Source: Dysgonomonas sp. 25 (GTDB lineage: Bacteria; Bacteroidota; Bacteroidia; Bacteroidales; Dysgonomonadaceae). Taken from it: a DNA stretch of 64,000 bases. The notes beneath the pieces were generated by a model, which was not told where the DNA came from, made no database searches, and saw only the letters and a program-made list of their open reading frames with translations. Location of the stretch: positions 29,541-93,540 of the forward strand of contig NZ_QVMN01000008.1 in NCBI RefSeq assembly GCF_010501075.1, written 5' to 3'. Below, one piece after another: positions 8,524 to 16,268 of this stretch. Positions within the stretch are counted from its first letter, which is position 1, and each line of letters starts with the position of its first letter. Both the position numbers and the translations under genes were made by a program.

Positions 8524-8563
8524 GAATGAAATTCCAGAATGCGAAGCATTCCTTATTTCATTC
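8524..8563. repeat. Nested inverted repeat upstream of clpB
   Basis: The outer arms GAATGAAAT (8524-8532) and ATTTCATTC (8555-8563) are perfect complements. Inside them GAATGC-GAA-GCATTC (8537-8551) forms a second stem with a GAA loop like that of the dispersed hairpin family. Two paired levels in 40 bases suggest an RNA or cruciform structure. Confidence 0.7.
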
Positions 8564-8615
8564 AGTTGACAAACCGGATTGACGGGTCAACAAGGAACGA
8601 AGCAATGGCCTTTTG

Positions 8616-8643
8616 GTTCGTTTTGGGCAATGCCAAAATGAAC
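8616..8643. repeat. Stem-loop upstream of clpB
   Basis: GTTCGTTTTGG and CCAAAATGAAC pair over 11 positions with one G-T wobble around the loop GCAATG. Its function is unknown. Confidence 0.6.
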
Positions 8644-8689
8644 GAAGGCAAGCTTCTGAAAGAAGCGCGGCAGTATAAAACAACAGCTA

Positions 8690-8729
8690 TGCCAATCTGT
8701 CAGAAATTCCTGTTTGGCAAATTCTTTGG
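8690..8729 (+). promoter_or_regulatory. Possible clpB promoter/operator with TGCCAA–TTGGCA dyad
   Basis: TGCCAA (8690-8695) and TTGGCA (8714-8719) form a dyad. The right arm begins TTTGGCAAATTCTTTGG, where GG and GG are ten bases apart. That resembles a sigma-54 -24/-12 site (GG-N10-GC) with one mismatch. A start would fall near 8741, about 55 bases before clpB. A chaperone-specific control site is plausible but unproven. Confidence 0.35.
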
Positions 8730-8794
8730 AAGAATTGAACGGAATGTCGTGATAAATTGTTTAACTAAAAGACGTAAAATAAAACTTTAAATAT

Positions 8795-11383
8795 ATGAAC
8801 TTCAATAATTTTACTATTAAGTCTCAGGAGGCTTTGCAGAAAGCTATTGAGATAACACGCGAAAAAGGACAGCAATCTATCGAGCCGGCTCACATCCTGA
8901 TGGGGGTGATAATGACCGGCGAGAATGTTGTTAATTTCCTTTTTCAGAAGCTGGGAGCGAATCCTTCTTACTTGACCGGTTTGCTCGGCAAGGAGTTGGA
9001 TGCTTACCCCAAAGTTTCGGGCGGAGAGCCTTATTTGAGCCGCGAGAGTAATCAGGATTTGGAAAAAGCGATAGATTATTCCAAAAAGATGGGCGACCAG
9101 TATGTTTCGCTCGAGCACCTGTTATTGGCTATCCTTGCCGGAAAGAGTTCGGCTGCACGCATGCTGAAAGATGCGGGCGTGTCGGAAAAGGAGTTGCAAG
9201 CCGCTATAAACGAGTTGCGTAAAGGAAATAAGGTCGATAGCCAGTCGGCGGAAGATACTTATCAATCCCTCGAGAAATATGCTATCAACCTGACACAACG
9301 GGCACGCGACGGCAAACTCGACCCCGTTATCGGGCGCGACGAGGAAATTCGCCGTGTGCTGCAGATTCTTAGCCGCCGGACAAAAAACAATCCTATCCTG
9401 ATAGGTGAGCCCGGTACGGGTAAGACGGCTATTGCCGAAGGGCTGGCGCACCGCATCGTTCGCGGAGACGTTCCCGAAAACCTGCGCAGCAAGCAGATTT
9501 ATTCGCTCGATATGGGTGCATTGGTTGCTGGAGCAAAATATAAAGGCGAATTTGAAGAACGCCTGAAATCCGTTGTCAACGAAGTGACCAAGTCCGAAGG
9601 GGAAATCATCCTCTTCATCGATGAGATTCATACCCTTGTCGGTGCGGGAAAAGGCGAAGGCGCGATGGATGCCGCCAATATCCTCAAGCCTGCTTTGGCT
9701 CGCGGCGAATTACGCTCGATAGGAGCGACCACATTGGATGAATACCAGAAATACTTCGAAAAAGATAAAGCCCTCGAACGCCGTTTCCAGATTGTGATAG
9801 TAGACGAGCCGAGCGAAACGGACGCTATATCCATCCTTCGCGGGTTGAAGGAGAAATACGAAAACCACCACAAGGTCCGCATCTTGGACGAAGCTATTGT
9901 GGCGGCCGTGCAACTTTCGTCGCGCTACATTACCGACCGTTTTTTGCCGGATAAGGCTATCGACCTGATGGACGAGGCGGCTGCCAAATTGCGTATGGAA
10001 GTCGATTCCGTCCCTGAGGAACTGGACGAAAAGAGCCGCCGTATTGCGCAATTGGAGATAGAACGCGAAGCTATCAAACGCGAAAAGAATAAGGCGAAAG
10101 AAGAAGAGCTTTCGAAGCAGATAAGCGACCTCAAAGAAGAGGAAAAAGCGTTGAAAGCCAAATGGCAATCCGAGAAAGAGGTTGTCAATAAGATACAGCA
10201 AAACAAGATAGAAATAGAAGATGCCAAATTTCAGGCGGACAAAGCCGAACGCGAAGGCGATTACGGAAAGGTAGCCGAAATCCGTTACGGAAAAATCAAG
10301 GCATTGGAGGAAGATATAGAGAAGCTGCAAAAGCAACTTCGCGAGATGCAGGAAAGTTCGGCTATGATAAAAGAGGAAGTCGACGCCGTAGACATTGCCG
10401 ATGTGGTGTCGCGTTGGACGGGTATTCCTGTGAATAAAATGCTGCAAAGCGAGAAAGATAAACTCCTGAACCTCGAAGCCGAATTGCATAAACGTGTAAT
10501 CGGGCAGGATGAGGCTATCGAAGCCATATCGAATGCTATCCGCCGGAGCCGTGCAGGCTTGCAAGACCCGAAACGCCCTATCGGTTCGTTCATCTTCTTA
10601 GGAACGACAGGAGTAGGTAAAACCGAACTGGCAAAGGCGCTCGCCGAATTCCTCTTCGATGACGAGAATATGATGACGCGTATCGATATGAGCGAGTATC
10701 AGGAGAAATTTGCTGCTACCCGCCTGATTGGTGCGCCTCCGGGATATGTGGGATATGACGAGGGCGGCCAGCTGACGGAGGCTATCCGCCGCAAGCCGTA
10801 TTCGGTTGTCCTGTTCGACGAAATCGAAAAGGCGCATCCTGATGTATTCAATATCCTGTTGCAGGTATTGGATGACGGGCGTTTGACGGACAACAAGGGT
10901 AGGGTAGTCAACTTCAAGAATACGATTATTATTATGACCTCCAATATGGGTTCGAATGTTATCCGCGAGAATTTCTCGTTGATGACGAAGGAAAACCACG
11001 ACGAGGTTGTCGAAAAAACAAAAACAGAGGTGTTGGATATGCTGAAAACAACTATCCGCCCCGAATTCCTGAACCGTATCGACGAAATAATCATGTTCGA
11101 ACCTTTGACCGAAACGGACATCGAGCAGGTTGTACGCATTCAGTTGAACGGTGTTGTCAAAATCTTGAAATCGAATGGGGTACAGCTCGAATTCTCCGAC
11201 GAAGCCGTGAAGCTGATAGCCGAATTGGGCTACGATCCCGAGTTCGGGGCACGTCCTGTGAAACGCGTTATACAGCGTACGGTCTTGGATACTCTTTCTA
11301 AGCAGCTATTGGCGGGAACGGTCGACAAGTCGTCGCCGATTGTCGTCGGGGTGAAGGATGGAGGTCTGGATTTTAAGAATTAA
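8795..11383 (+). CDS. clpB: ATP-dependent disaggregase ClpB
   Basis: ClpB is a cytosolic hexameric Hsp100 chaperone that rescues aggregated proteins together with DnaK. The 862 residues are full length: an N-terminal double Clp repeat (1-145), the first AAA+ module with Walker A GEPGTGKT at 204-211 and Walker [10 protein letters not shown], the long coiled-coil M-domain (about 400-530, rich in Glu/Lys), and the second AAA+ module with Walker A GTTGVGKT at 603-610. The start ATG directly gives the family N-terminus [13 protein letters not shown]. Upstream structure suggests separate control, perhaps by heat or protein stress. It ends at an inverted repeat. Confidence 0.98.
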   Translation: MNFNNFTIKSQEALQKAIEITREKGQQSIEPAHILMGVIMTGENVVNFLFQKLGANPSYLTGLLGKELDAYPKVSGGEPYLSRESNQDLEKAIDYSKKMGDQYVSLEHLLLAILAGKSSAARMLKDAGVSEKELQAAINELRKGNKVDSQSAEDTYQSLEKYAINLTQRARDGKLDPVIGRDEEIRRVLQILSRRTKNNPILIGEPGTGKTAIAEGLAHRIVRGDVPENLRSKQIYSLDMGALVAGAKYKGEFEERLKSVVNEVTKSEGEIILFIDEIHTLVGAGKGEGAMDAANILKPALARGELRSIGATTLDEYQKYFEKDKALERRFQIVIVDEPSETDAISILRGLKEKYENHHKVRILDEAIVAAVQLSSRYITDRFLPDKAIDLMDEAAAKLRMEVDSVPEELDEKSRRIAQLEIEREAIKREKNKAKEEELSKQISDLKEEEKALKAKWQSEKEVVNKIQQNKIEIEDAKFQADKAEREGDYGKVAEIRYGKIKALEEDIEKLQKQLREMQESSAMIKEEVDAVDIADVVSRWTGIPVNKMLQSEKDKLLNLEAELHKRVIGQDEAIEAISNAIRRSRAGLQDPKRPIGSFIFLGTTGVGKTELAKALAEFLFDDENMMTRIDMSEYQEKFAATRLIGAPPGYVGYDEGGQLTEAIRRKPYSVVLFDEIEKAHPDVFNILLQVLDDGRLTDNKGRVVNFKNTIIIMTSNMGSNVIRENFSLMTKENHDEVVEKTKTEVLDMLKTTIRPEFLNRIDEIIMFEPLTETDIEQVVRIQLNGVVKILKSNGVQLEFSDEAVKLIAELGYDPEFGARPVKRVIQRTVLDTLSKQLLAGTVDKSSPIVVGVKDGGLDFKN

Positions 11384-11397
11384 TATAGGTTATTGTA

Positions 11398-11434
11398 GAT
11401 ATAGATTGTCTTGATATTCAAGACAATCTATATT
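11398..11434 (+). terminator. Stem-loop after clpB
   Basis: ATAGATTGTCTTGA (11401-11414) and its perfect complement (11418-11431) flank TAT, and the outer pairs extend the stem to about 16. No long T run follows, so it may end or protect the clpB mRNA rather than be a classic terminator. Confidence 0.6.
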
Positions 11435-11448
11435 AGAGCCACATATTA

Positions 11449-11775
11449 TTAATTACTCAATAAAATAGGATCAATTATCTTTGTGTCTTTTAGACGACAT
11501 TGATACTTTCTTCCTTCTTTTGAGTCAAAATAGTTAATTATTGCTGTATATTTTTTGTTAAATAGCTCTTGAGGATTAGACATCTTGTCAATAAGATATT
11601 CTTTTTTGAAAATTTCAACAGCAATGGAATCATTACCTTGATTTTTTCGGAGAGCATCTATGACGACTTTACATTCTCCTTCTATTATTCGGAACCCACT
11701 CTTTTCTTGAGCAGAAAGAGTATTACAACAAACAATAATAGCTAATAAAAAGATATTTTTATATATGGTTTTCAT
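11449..11775 (-). CDS. Small secreted protein of unknown function
   Basis: I do not recognise this 108-residue protein. It begins with a signal peptide, MKTIYKNIFLLAIIVCCNTLSAQ, with likely cleavage after SAQ, so the mature protein should be periplasmic or exported. The rest is charged and has no motif I can name. I use the ATG at 11775; a TTG two codons earlier also extends the frame. The gene is AT-rich compared with clpB and sits 108 bases from another exported orphan on the same strand. Confidence 0.65.
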   Translation of the reverse strand: MKTIYKNIFLLAIIVCCNTLSAQEKSGFRIIEGECKVVIDALRKNQGNDSIAVEIFKKEYLIDKMSNPQELFNKKYTAIINYFDSKEGRKYQCRLKDTKIIDPILLSN

Positions 11776-11884
11776 CTTCAATAATAATTTAATTCAATTT
11801 AAGCATGATCGATCGTTGCCTATTTTACAAAAATAGAATCCTTCCGTCTCAAATTGCATACGGAAGGAAAAAAGTGAATTTTGA

Positions 11885-12349
11885 TTATTGATTTTTCTTT
11901 TCGGCAGGCTTTGCTTTTTCTGCATCTATGGCTGTTTCGTTGGGTATATTGCTGATGCCCAGTCCTGAGTTTGGAGTGTCTTTGGCAAGTTCTTCCGGAG
12001 TAATAACGTTGTTACCGACTATTTTTATCTTCTTTAGGGTTCCGTAAAATGGACGATATTCTTGCTCGGCTTCCTGCATAATAATATGGAGCCGTGTTGT
12101 GTCGCAGATAACGATATTTTGTGTTACAAAGCCGATATTGGAGAATTGCAGGGAATCGCCGGATTCGGCTTCGATACAAAATTCGCCAATGTCATCTACA
12201 ACAGCTGTCTTTTCTGTGCGGAGATTGGTGACGGTTGCCCCCGTAAATGGCTCGCCAATGTCATCTTTCATTGTTCCGGTCACTTCAAATGTTTGTGCAT
12301 TTGTTAGTATGGGTATGATGATTGACAGGAATAAAATGACTCTTTTCAT
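11885..12349 (-). CDS. Secreted CarboxypepD_reg-like domain protein
   Basis: This 154-residue protein starts with a signal peptide, MKRVILFLSIIIPILTNAQ. A single carboxypeptidase-regulatory-like beta-sandwich domain follows (about 20-95), seen in VTGTMKDDIGEPFTGATV, DDIGEFCIEA and SLQFSNIGF. In TonB-dependent receptors this domain precedes the plug and barrel, but here the protein ends soon after with a Lys/Pro/Glu-rich tail. It is either a free-standing exported domain or the remnant of a larger receptor. The function is unknown. Confidence 0.75.
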   Translation of the reverse strand: MKRVILFLSIIIPILTNAQTFEVTGTMKDDIGEPFTGATVTNLRTEKTAVVDDIGEFCIEAESGDSLQFSNIGFVTQNIVICDTTRLHIIMQEAEQEYRPFYGTLKKIKIVGNNVITPEELAKDTPNSGLGISNIPNETAIDAEKAKPAEKKNQ

Positions 12350-12433
12350 AATATATAATATGACATGGACAGCAAATCTAACTCTTTTTCAGCGAAAATG
12401 AATATATCTTGCCCTGAAATAATTGCACAAAAA

Positions 12434-12453
12434 AAGCGGCCTTTCGACCGCTT
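12434..12453 (-). terminator. Rho-independent terminator of the CDGSH gene
   Basis: On the minus strand AAGCGGTC-GAAA-GGCCGCTT folds into an eight-pair stem with a GNRA tetraloop, then a run of T. It lies about 50 bases beyond the CDGSH stop codon. Confidence 0.88.
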
Positions 12454-12503
12454 CAACCAATCAATCTTATATGTCTAATAAAAAGGATTCATTGCTGAAT
12501 AGC

Positions 12504-12695
12504 CTAATCTTTGAACCCTATCTTTGCGTGCGTTCCGTCGCAAAACGGTTTATTCTTCGATGCCCCACAGCGACACAAAAACGGATTTTCCCGTTCTTTT
12601 TTACTTCCGTCGGCTAATGTTAATTCGACTTTGCCCTCTACTTTGAGTGGCCCGTTCGGCAGAACGGTGATTTTTAATAAGCTTTCTTTTTCCAT
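12504..12695 (-). CDS. CDGSH iron-sulfur domain protein
   Basis: This is a 63-residue cytosolic protein that should bind one [2Fe-2S] cluster. The cluster motif is complete: Cys41, Cys43, Cys52 and His56 in CRCGASKNKPFCDGTH. The N-terminal half (ITVLPNGPLKVEGKVELT) is the short beta region typical of the small bacterial CDGSH group. A redox or iron-handling role is inferred. It is a single-gene unit with its own terminator. Confidence 0.92.
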   Translation of the reverse strand: MEKESLLKITVLPNGPLKVEGKVELTLADGSKKERENPFLCRCGASKNKPFCDGTHAKIGFKD

Positions 12696-12800
12696 AATTG
12701 TAATAGTTTTTTGTTGACCTTTGTTTAGTAAACATGTAAGCGGGCAAGAGAGTTCACTTTTTCACTTTTAGTAAGGATTGCCTTGCATTTTCCTTTATGT

Positions 12801-12834
12801 TTTGCAAACTCTGTCTTACAATTTCGTATATTTG
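12801..12834 (+). promoter_or_regulatory. Promoter of the pta operon
   Basis: TTTG (12801-12804), 22 bases, then TATATTTG (12827-12834) fit the Bacteroidota promoter. The pta start lies about 75 bases downstream, leaving a leader of about 65 bases. Confidence 0.65.
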
Positions 12835-12908
12835 TACATCCAAAATCAAAGCTCTGATAATTTCGACACGGGGCTTTTGCGAATAACTTATAATACAACA
12901 AAATACAA

Positions 12909-13922
12909 ATGGACTTACTTAAACAAATTATTGAGCGGGCTAAATCGGACAGGCAACGTATTGTCTTGCCCGAAGGCACCGAAGAGAGAACCCTGAAAGC
13001 TGCCGATCAGCTGATTGGCGACGGAGTTGCCGATATTATACTCATAGGCAGTCCTGCCGAAATTCGTGCCAAAGCGGCTAACTTTAAATTGACCCATCTC
13101 GACAAGGCAGAAATTGTCGATCCGGCTACTTACAGCAAAAAAGATGTATATACCAACCTGCTTTTCGAACTGCGCAAGGCAAAAGGTATGACCATCGAGC
13201 AAGCCGCTACATTGGCTTCCGATCCGTTATACATTGCATGTTTGATGATAAAGAACGGCGACGCCGACGGCGAAATAGCCGGAGCACAAAATACCACGGG
13301 CGACGTATTGCGTCCTGCCCTGCAAATTATTAAAACAGCGCCGGGAATCAGCGTAGTATCGGGTGCATTCCTGATGTTTACGCAGGCGAAAGAATATGGC
13401 AAAGACGGCTTGCTACTTTTTGCCGATTGCGCCGTGACACCCAACCCTACGGCATCGCAGTTGGGCGAAATAGCCGTGGCAACAGCCAATACGGCACGTG
13501 CCCTCGTCGGCGAAGAGCCGCGCGTGGCTATGCTTAGCTTCTCGACCAAAGGAAGTGCTAAACACGAAATGGTAGACAAAGTAGTGGAAGCGACCAAAGT
13601 AGCGCAGCAACTGGACCCGACATTGAGTGTCGATGGCGAATTGCAGGCCGATGCTGCCCTCGTAGCTTCGATAGCATCCAGCAAAGCGCCGGGTAGCCCC
13701 GTAGCCGGAAAGGCCAACGTGCTCATTTTCCCTACGCTCGAAGTAGGCAATATTGCCTACAAACTCGTTCAACGCCTCGGAGGCGCCGAAGCGGTAGGCC
13801 CTATCCTGCAAGGGATGGCCGCACCGGTACACGACCTCTCGCGCGGATGCTCGGTAAGTGATATATACAACCTGGTTGCCATTGCCGCCAATCAGGCTCA
13901 GGCAGCAAAAAAAGCAAAATAA
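12909..13922 (+). CDS. pta: Phosphate acetyltransferase
   Basis: Pta converts acetyl-CoA and phosphate to acetyl phosphate and CoA, the first step of acetate formation. This is the short form (337 residues) with only the catalytic PTA_PTB domain and no N-terminal DRTGG/regulatory part. Recognisable segments are RIVLPEGTEERTLKAAD near 17, GAQNTTGDVLRPALQ near 123, and the C-terminal GPILQGMAAPVHDLSRGCS. It leads a three-gene operon with a 3-hydroxyacyl-CoA dehydrogenase-like gene (19 bases on) and ackA. Confidence 0.96.
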   Translation: MDLLKQIIERAKSDRQRIVLPEGTEERTLKAADQLIGDGVADIILIGSPAEIRAKAANFKLTHLDKAEIVDPATYSKKDVYTNLLFELRKAKGMTIEQAATLASDPLYIACLMIKNGDADGEIAGAQNTTGDVLRPALQIIKTAPGISVVSGAFLMFTQAKEYGKDGLLLFADCAVTPNPTASQLGEIAVATANTARALVGEEPRVAMLSFSTKGSAKHEMVDKVVEATKVAQQLDPTLSVDGELQADAALVASIASSKAPGSPVAGKANVLIFPTLEVGNIAYKLVQRLGGAEAVGPILQGMAAPVHDLSRGCSVSDIYNLVAIAANQAQAAKKAK

Positions 13923-13941
13923 ATAAGATAATAACTATACT

Positions 13942-14907
13942 ATGGCAGAAATAAAAGAGCCCATTGGAGGCTATGGGTTTAGCAAGCAAAATACGAAGAG
14001 CCGCTTGTTCTCCAAAATCGGCGTTGTCGGTTGCGGACGCGACGGGCGCAATATCGTAAGCGTGACGGCGCTCTCGGGCATGGAAGTTACCTTTGTCGAA
14101 GTGTCGAAGGAAAAGATAGAGGAAGCGTTGAAAGACATCGAACAGGGACTCGATACCAAAATCGAGAACTGGGGTTTGACCGAATCGGAGAAACGTGCTA
14201 CTATGGGACGCATCAAAGGGACGTTGGACTATTCCGATTTGCGCGACTGCGACTTCGTTATCGAATGTATCCGTTACGAAGCGAATGGAGAGCGTAGTAC
14301 ACAGCTCCGCAAAGAAGTGTTTCACAACCTCGAGAAAGTGCTCTCTCCCGATGCCATCATCGCAACCAATGCCACGACGGTTATCATCAGCGAACTGGCA
14401 GCGGAACTGAAGTATAAGGAGCGCTGCGTGAGCCTGCATTTTCCTGTTGCACATACCGATGCCCGCCTGTTGGAGGTTGTTCGCAGCACTTTTACGGCAG
14501 ACAGTGTGTTGGAAAAGATATACCTTTTTGCCAAGCTGATAAAATACACTCCTGTGGAAGTGCACGAAAGCAGCGGTATGGTAAGCATGCGCCTGCTGAT
14601 TATCATGCTGAACGAATCGTGCCAGATGTGGCTCGAGAATGTTGCCCGCATGGAAGACATCGACAAGGAGTTCAAAATCATATACGGACAGCGCTACGGT
14701 ATCTTCGAGATGGCTGATATTGTAGGGATAGAGAAAATCGTTATGCTGATGGAAGACATGTTCCATGATTACGGAGACAAGCGCTACAAAGCGTCTCCTA
14801 TCTTATGGAGGTTGTACCGTTCGAAACAATACGGAAAATCTACAGGTAGAGGATTCTACATCTACAATGAGCAAGGTAAGAAAATCAGTCCAAACAAATT
14901 AGATTAA
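13942..14907 (+). CDS. Divergent 3-hydroxyacyl-CoA dehydrogenase-like protein
   Basis: This 321-residue protein has the fold order of short 3-hydroxybutyryl-CoA dehydrogenases: an N-terminal NAD(H) Rossmann domain with GCGRDG at 30-35, then a helical C-domain with YGIFEMADIVGI and the C-terminal GKSTGRGFYIY. The catalytic His166 and Glu178 pair is present in LHFPVAH...RLLEVV. Two positions depart from the family: the usual P-G-F-x-x-N-R reads S-G-M-V-S-M-R (211-217), so the conserved Asn is Met, and the first glycine loop has Asp in place of the usual Met. The gene lies between pta and ackA with short gaps (19 and 7 bases), which points to a role tied to acetyl-CoA or C4 acyl-CoA flux. The substrate is uncertain. 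Confidence 0.82.
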   Translation: MAEIKEPIGGYGFSKQNTKSRLFSKIGVVGCGRDGRNIVSVTALSGMEVTFVEVSKEKIEEALKDIEQGLDTKIENWGLTESEKRATMGRIKGTLDYSDLRDCDFVIECIRYEANGERSTQLRKEVFHNLEKVLSPDAIIATNATTVIISELAAELKYKERCVSLHFPVAHTDARLLEVVRSTFTADSVLEKIYLFAKLIKYTPVEVHESSGMVSMRLLIIMLNESCQMWLENVARMEDIDKEFKIIYGQRYGIFEMADIVGIEKIVMLMEDMFHDYGDKRYKASPILWRLYRSKQYGKSTGRGFYIYNEQGKKISPNKLD

Positions 14908-14914
14908 GAAAACG

Positions 14915-16117
14915 ATGAAGATATTAGTATTGAATTGCGGTAGCTCCTCTATCAAATACAAGCTTTTCGACATGGCTTCGAAAGAAGTGTTGGCGCAGGG
15001 AGGTATCGAAAAAATAGGGCTGAAAGGCTCATTCCTTAAATTCCCGCTCCCGAACGGCGACAAAGTCGTGCTGGAAGGCGAAATACTGGAGCACCAGACA
15101 GGTATCGACTATATATTAGGTGTATTGGTCAGCGAAAAATACGGCTGCATCAAATCGCTCGACGAGATAGATGCCGTAGGGCATCGCGTAGTGCACGGCG
15201 GCGAAAAATTCAACGGCAGTGTATTCATCACCGACGAGATGATAAAGGAAATGGAAGCTTGTATCGAACTCGCTCCGTTGCATAATCCGCCCAATCTTGC
15301 CGGTATCTATGCTGTGAAAGAGTTGATGGGCGACGTTCCGCAGGTCGGCGTATTCGATACGGCCTTCCATCAGACCATGCCGCCTAAAGCTTATATGTAC
15401 GGATTACCATACTCGCTGTATGAGAAATATGCTATCCGTCGCTACGGTTTCCACGGGACGAGCCACCGCTATGTATCGCGCCGTGCAGCCGAAATACTCG
15501 GCGTGCCGTACGAAGAGCAACGGATTATCTCGTGCCACTTGGGCAACGGAGGATCGTTGGCAGCCATAAAAGACGGAAAATCTATCGACACGTCGATGGG
15601 TATGACTCCTGTCGAAGGCTTGCTGATGGGTACCCGTTCGGGAGACGTCGACGCAGGTGCTATACCTTTTATTATGGAGAAAGAAAATATCGGTACGCAG
15701 GCTATCAATACGCTGATAAACAAGCATAGCGGTATGCTCGGTGTATCGGGCGTTTCGTCCGATATGCGCGAGGTGCAGGCGGCTATGCGCGCAGGCAACG
15801 AGCGGGCACAATTAGCATTCGATATGTTCGAATACCGTATCAAGAAATATGTAGGCTCTTACGCTGCTGCCCTCGGAGGGGTGGATATACTTGTCTTCAC
15901 GGGCGGTATCGGCGAGAACCATGCTATTTCGCGCGAGATTGTTTGTGCCGATATGGAATTTATGGGTATCAAGCTCGACGACGCCAAAAATAATGCCGCT
16001 ATCGGCGAAGAGGGTGTTATCAGTGCCGACGATGCCCGCGTGAAGGTCTTGGTTGTCCCTACGGACGAAGAATATATGATTGCTTCCGATACGATGGAAA
16101 TCGTCGGACATCAGTAA
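14915..16117 (+). CDS. ackA: Acetate kinase
   Basis: AckA turns acetyl phosphate and ADP into acetate and ATP. The 400 residues are the normal length of this ASKHA-fold dimer. Family motifs are present in order: VLNCGSSSIKYKLF at the N-terminus, GHRVVHGGEKF, VFDTAFHQTMP, YGFHGTSHRYVS with the active histidine, HLGNGGSLAAI, GLLMGTRSGDVD, and FTGGIGENHA near 325. It is the last gene of the pta operon and is followed by a terminator. Confidence 0.97.
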   Translation: MKILVLNCGSSSIKYKLFDMASKEVLAQGGIEKIGLKGSFLKFPLPNGDKVVLEGEILEHQTGIDYILGVLVSEKYGCIKSLDEIDAVGHRVVHGGEKFNGSVFITDEMIKEMEACIELAPLHNPPNLAGIYAVKELMGDVPQVGVFDTAFHQTMPPKAYMYGLPYSLYEKYAIRRYGFHGTSHRYVSRRAAEILGVPYEEQRIISCHLGNGGSLAAIKDGKSIDTSMGMTPVEGLLMGTRSGDVDAGAIPFIMEKENIGTQAINTLINKHSGMLGVSGVSSDMREVQAAMRAGNERAQLAFDMFEYRIKKYVGSYAAALGGVDILVFTGGIGENHAISREIVCADMEFMGIKLDDAKNNAAIGEEGVISADDARVKVLVVPTDEEYMIASDTMEIVGHQ

Positions 16118-16139
16118 TCCAACTACAAGAAAATAGCAG

Positions 16140-16167
16140 AGGCGATGAGGGTATATCTTCATCGCCT
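16140..16167 (+). terminator. Terminator after ackA
   Basis: AGGCGATGA and TCATCGCCT pair around a ten-base loop, followed by TTCTTATT. It is 22 bases past the ackA stop codon. Confidence 0.75.
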
Positions 16168-16268
16168 TTCTTATTGCTATAAGATGTATAAAAAAGGAGA
16201 AGATACCTTGCTTATTCTAAAGCGGATACCTTCCCTTTCGTTTTGCTATGTGTAAGTGTTGGTAATTT

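Larger units (their letters stand above)
8373..8794. other. Upstream region of clpB with nested hairpins
   Basis: This 422-base gap separates two divergently read genes. An 83-codon frame at 8539-8790 has no protein-like features and overlaps the inverted repeats, so I read the region as non-coding. It contains a nested hairpin (8524-8563), a GTTGAC/GTCAAC pair (8565-8591), an 11-bp stem-loop (8616-8643) and a TGCCAA/TTGGCA dyad (8690-8719). Confidence 0.55.

Noticed and set aside
8539-8790. An 83-codon plus-strand frame before clpB
   Set aside because: It overlaps several inverted repeats and lacks any protein-like pattern; its open state is explained by chance.
14031-14297. Shadow frames in the pta–ackA region and many others antisense to clpB, fusA, dxs and pbpC
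   Set aside because: They lie fully inside well-supported genes and reflect codon bias, not separate genes.
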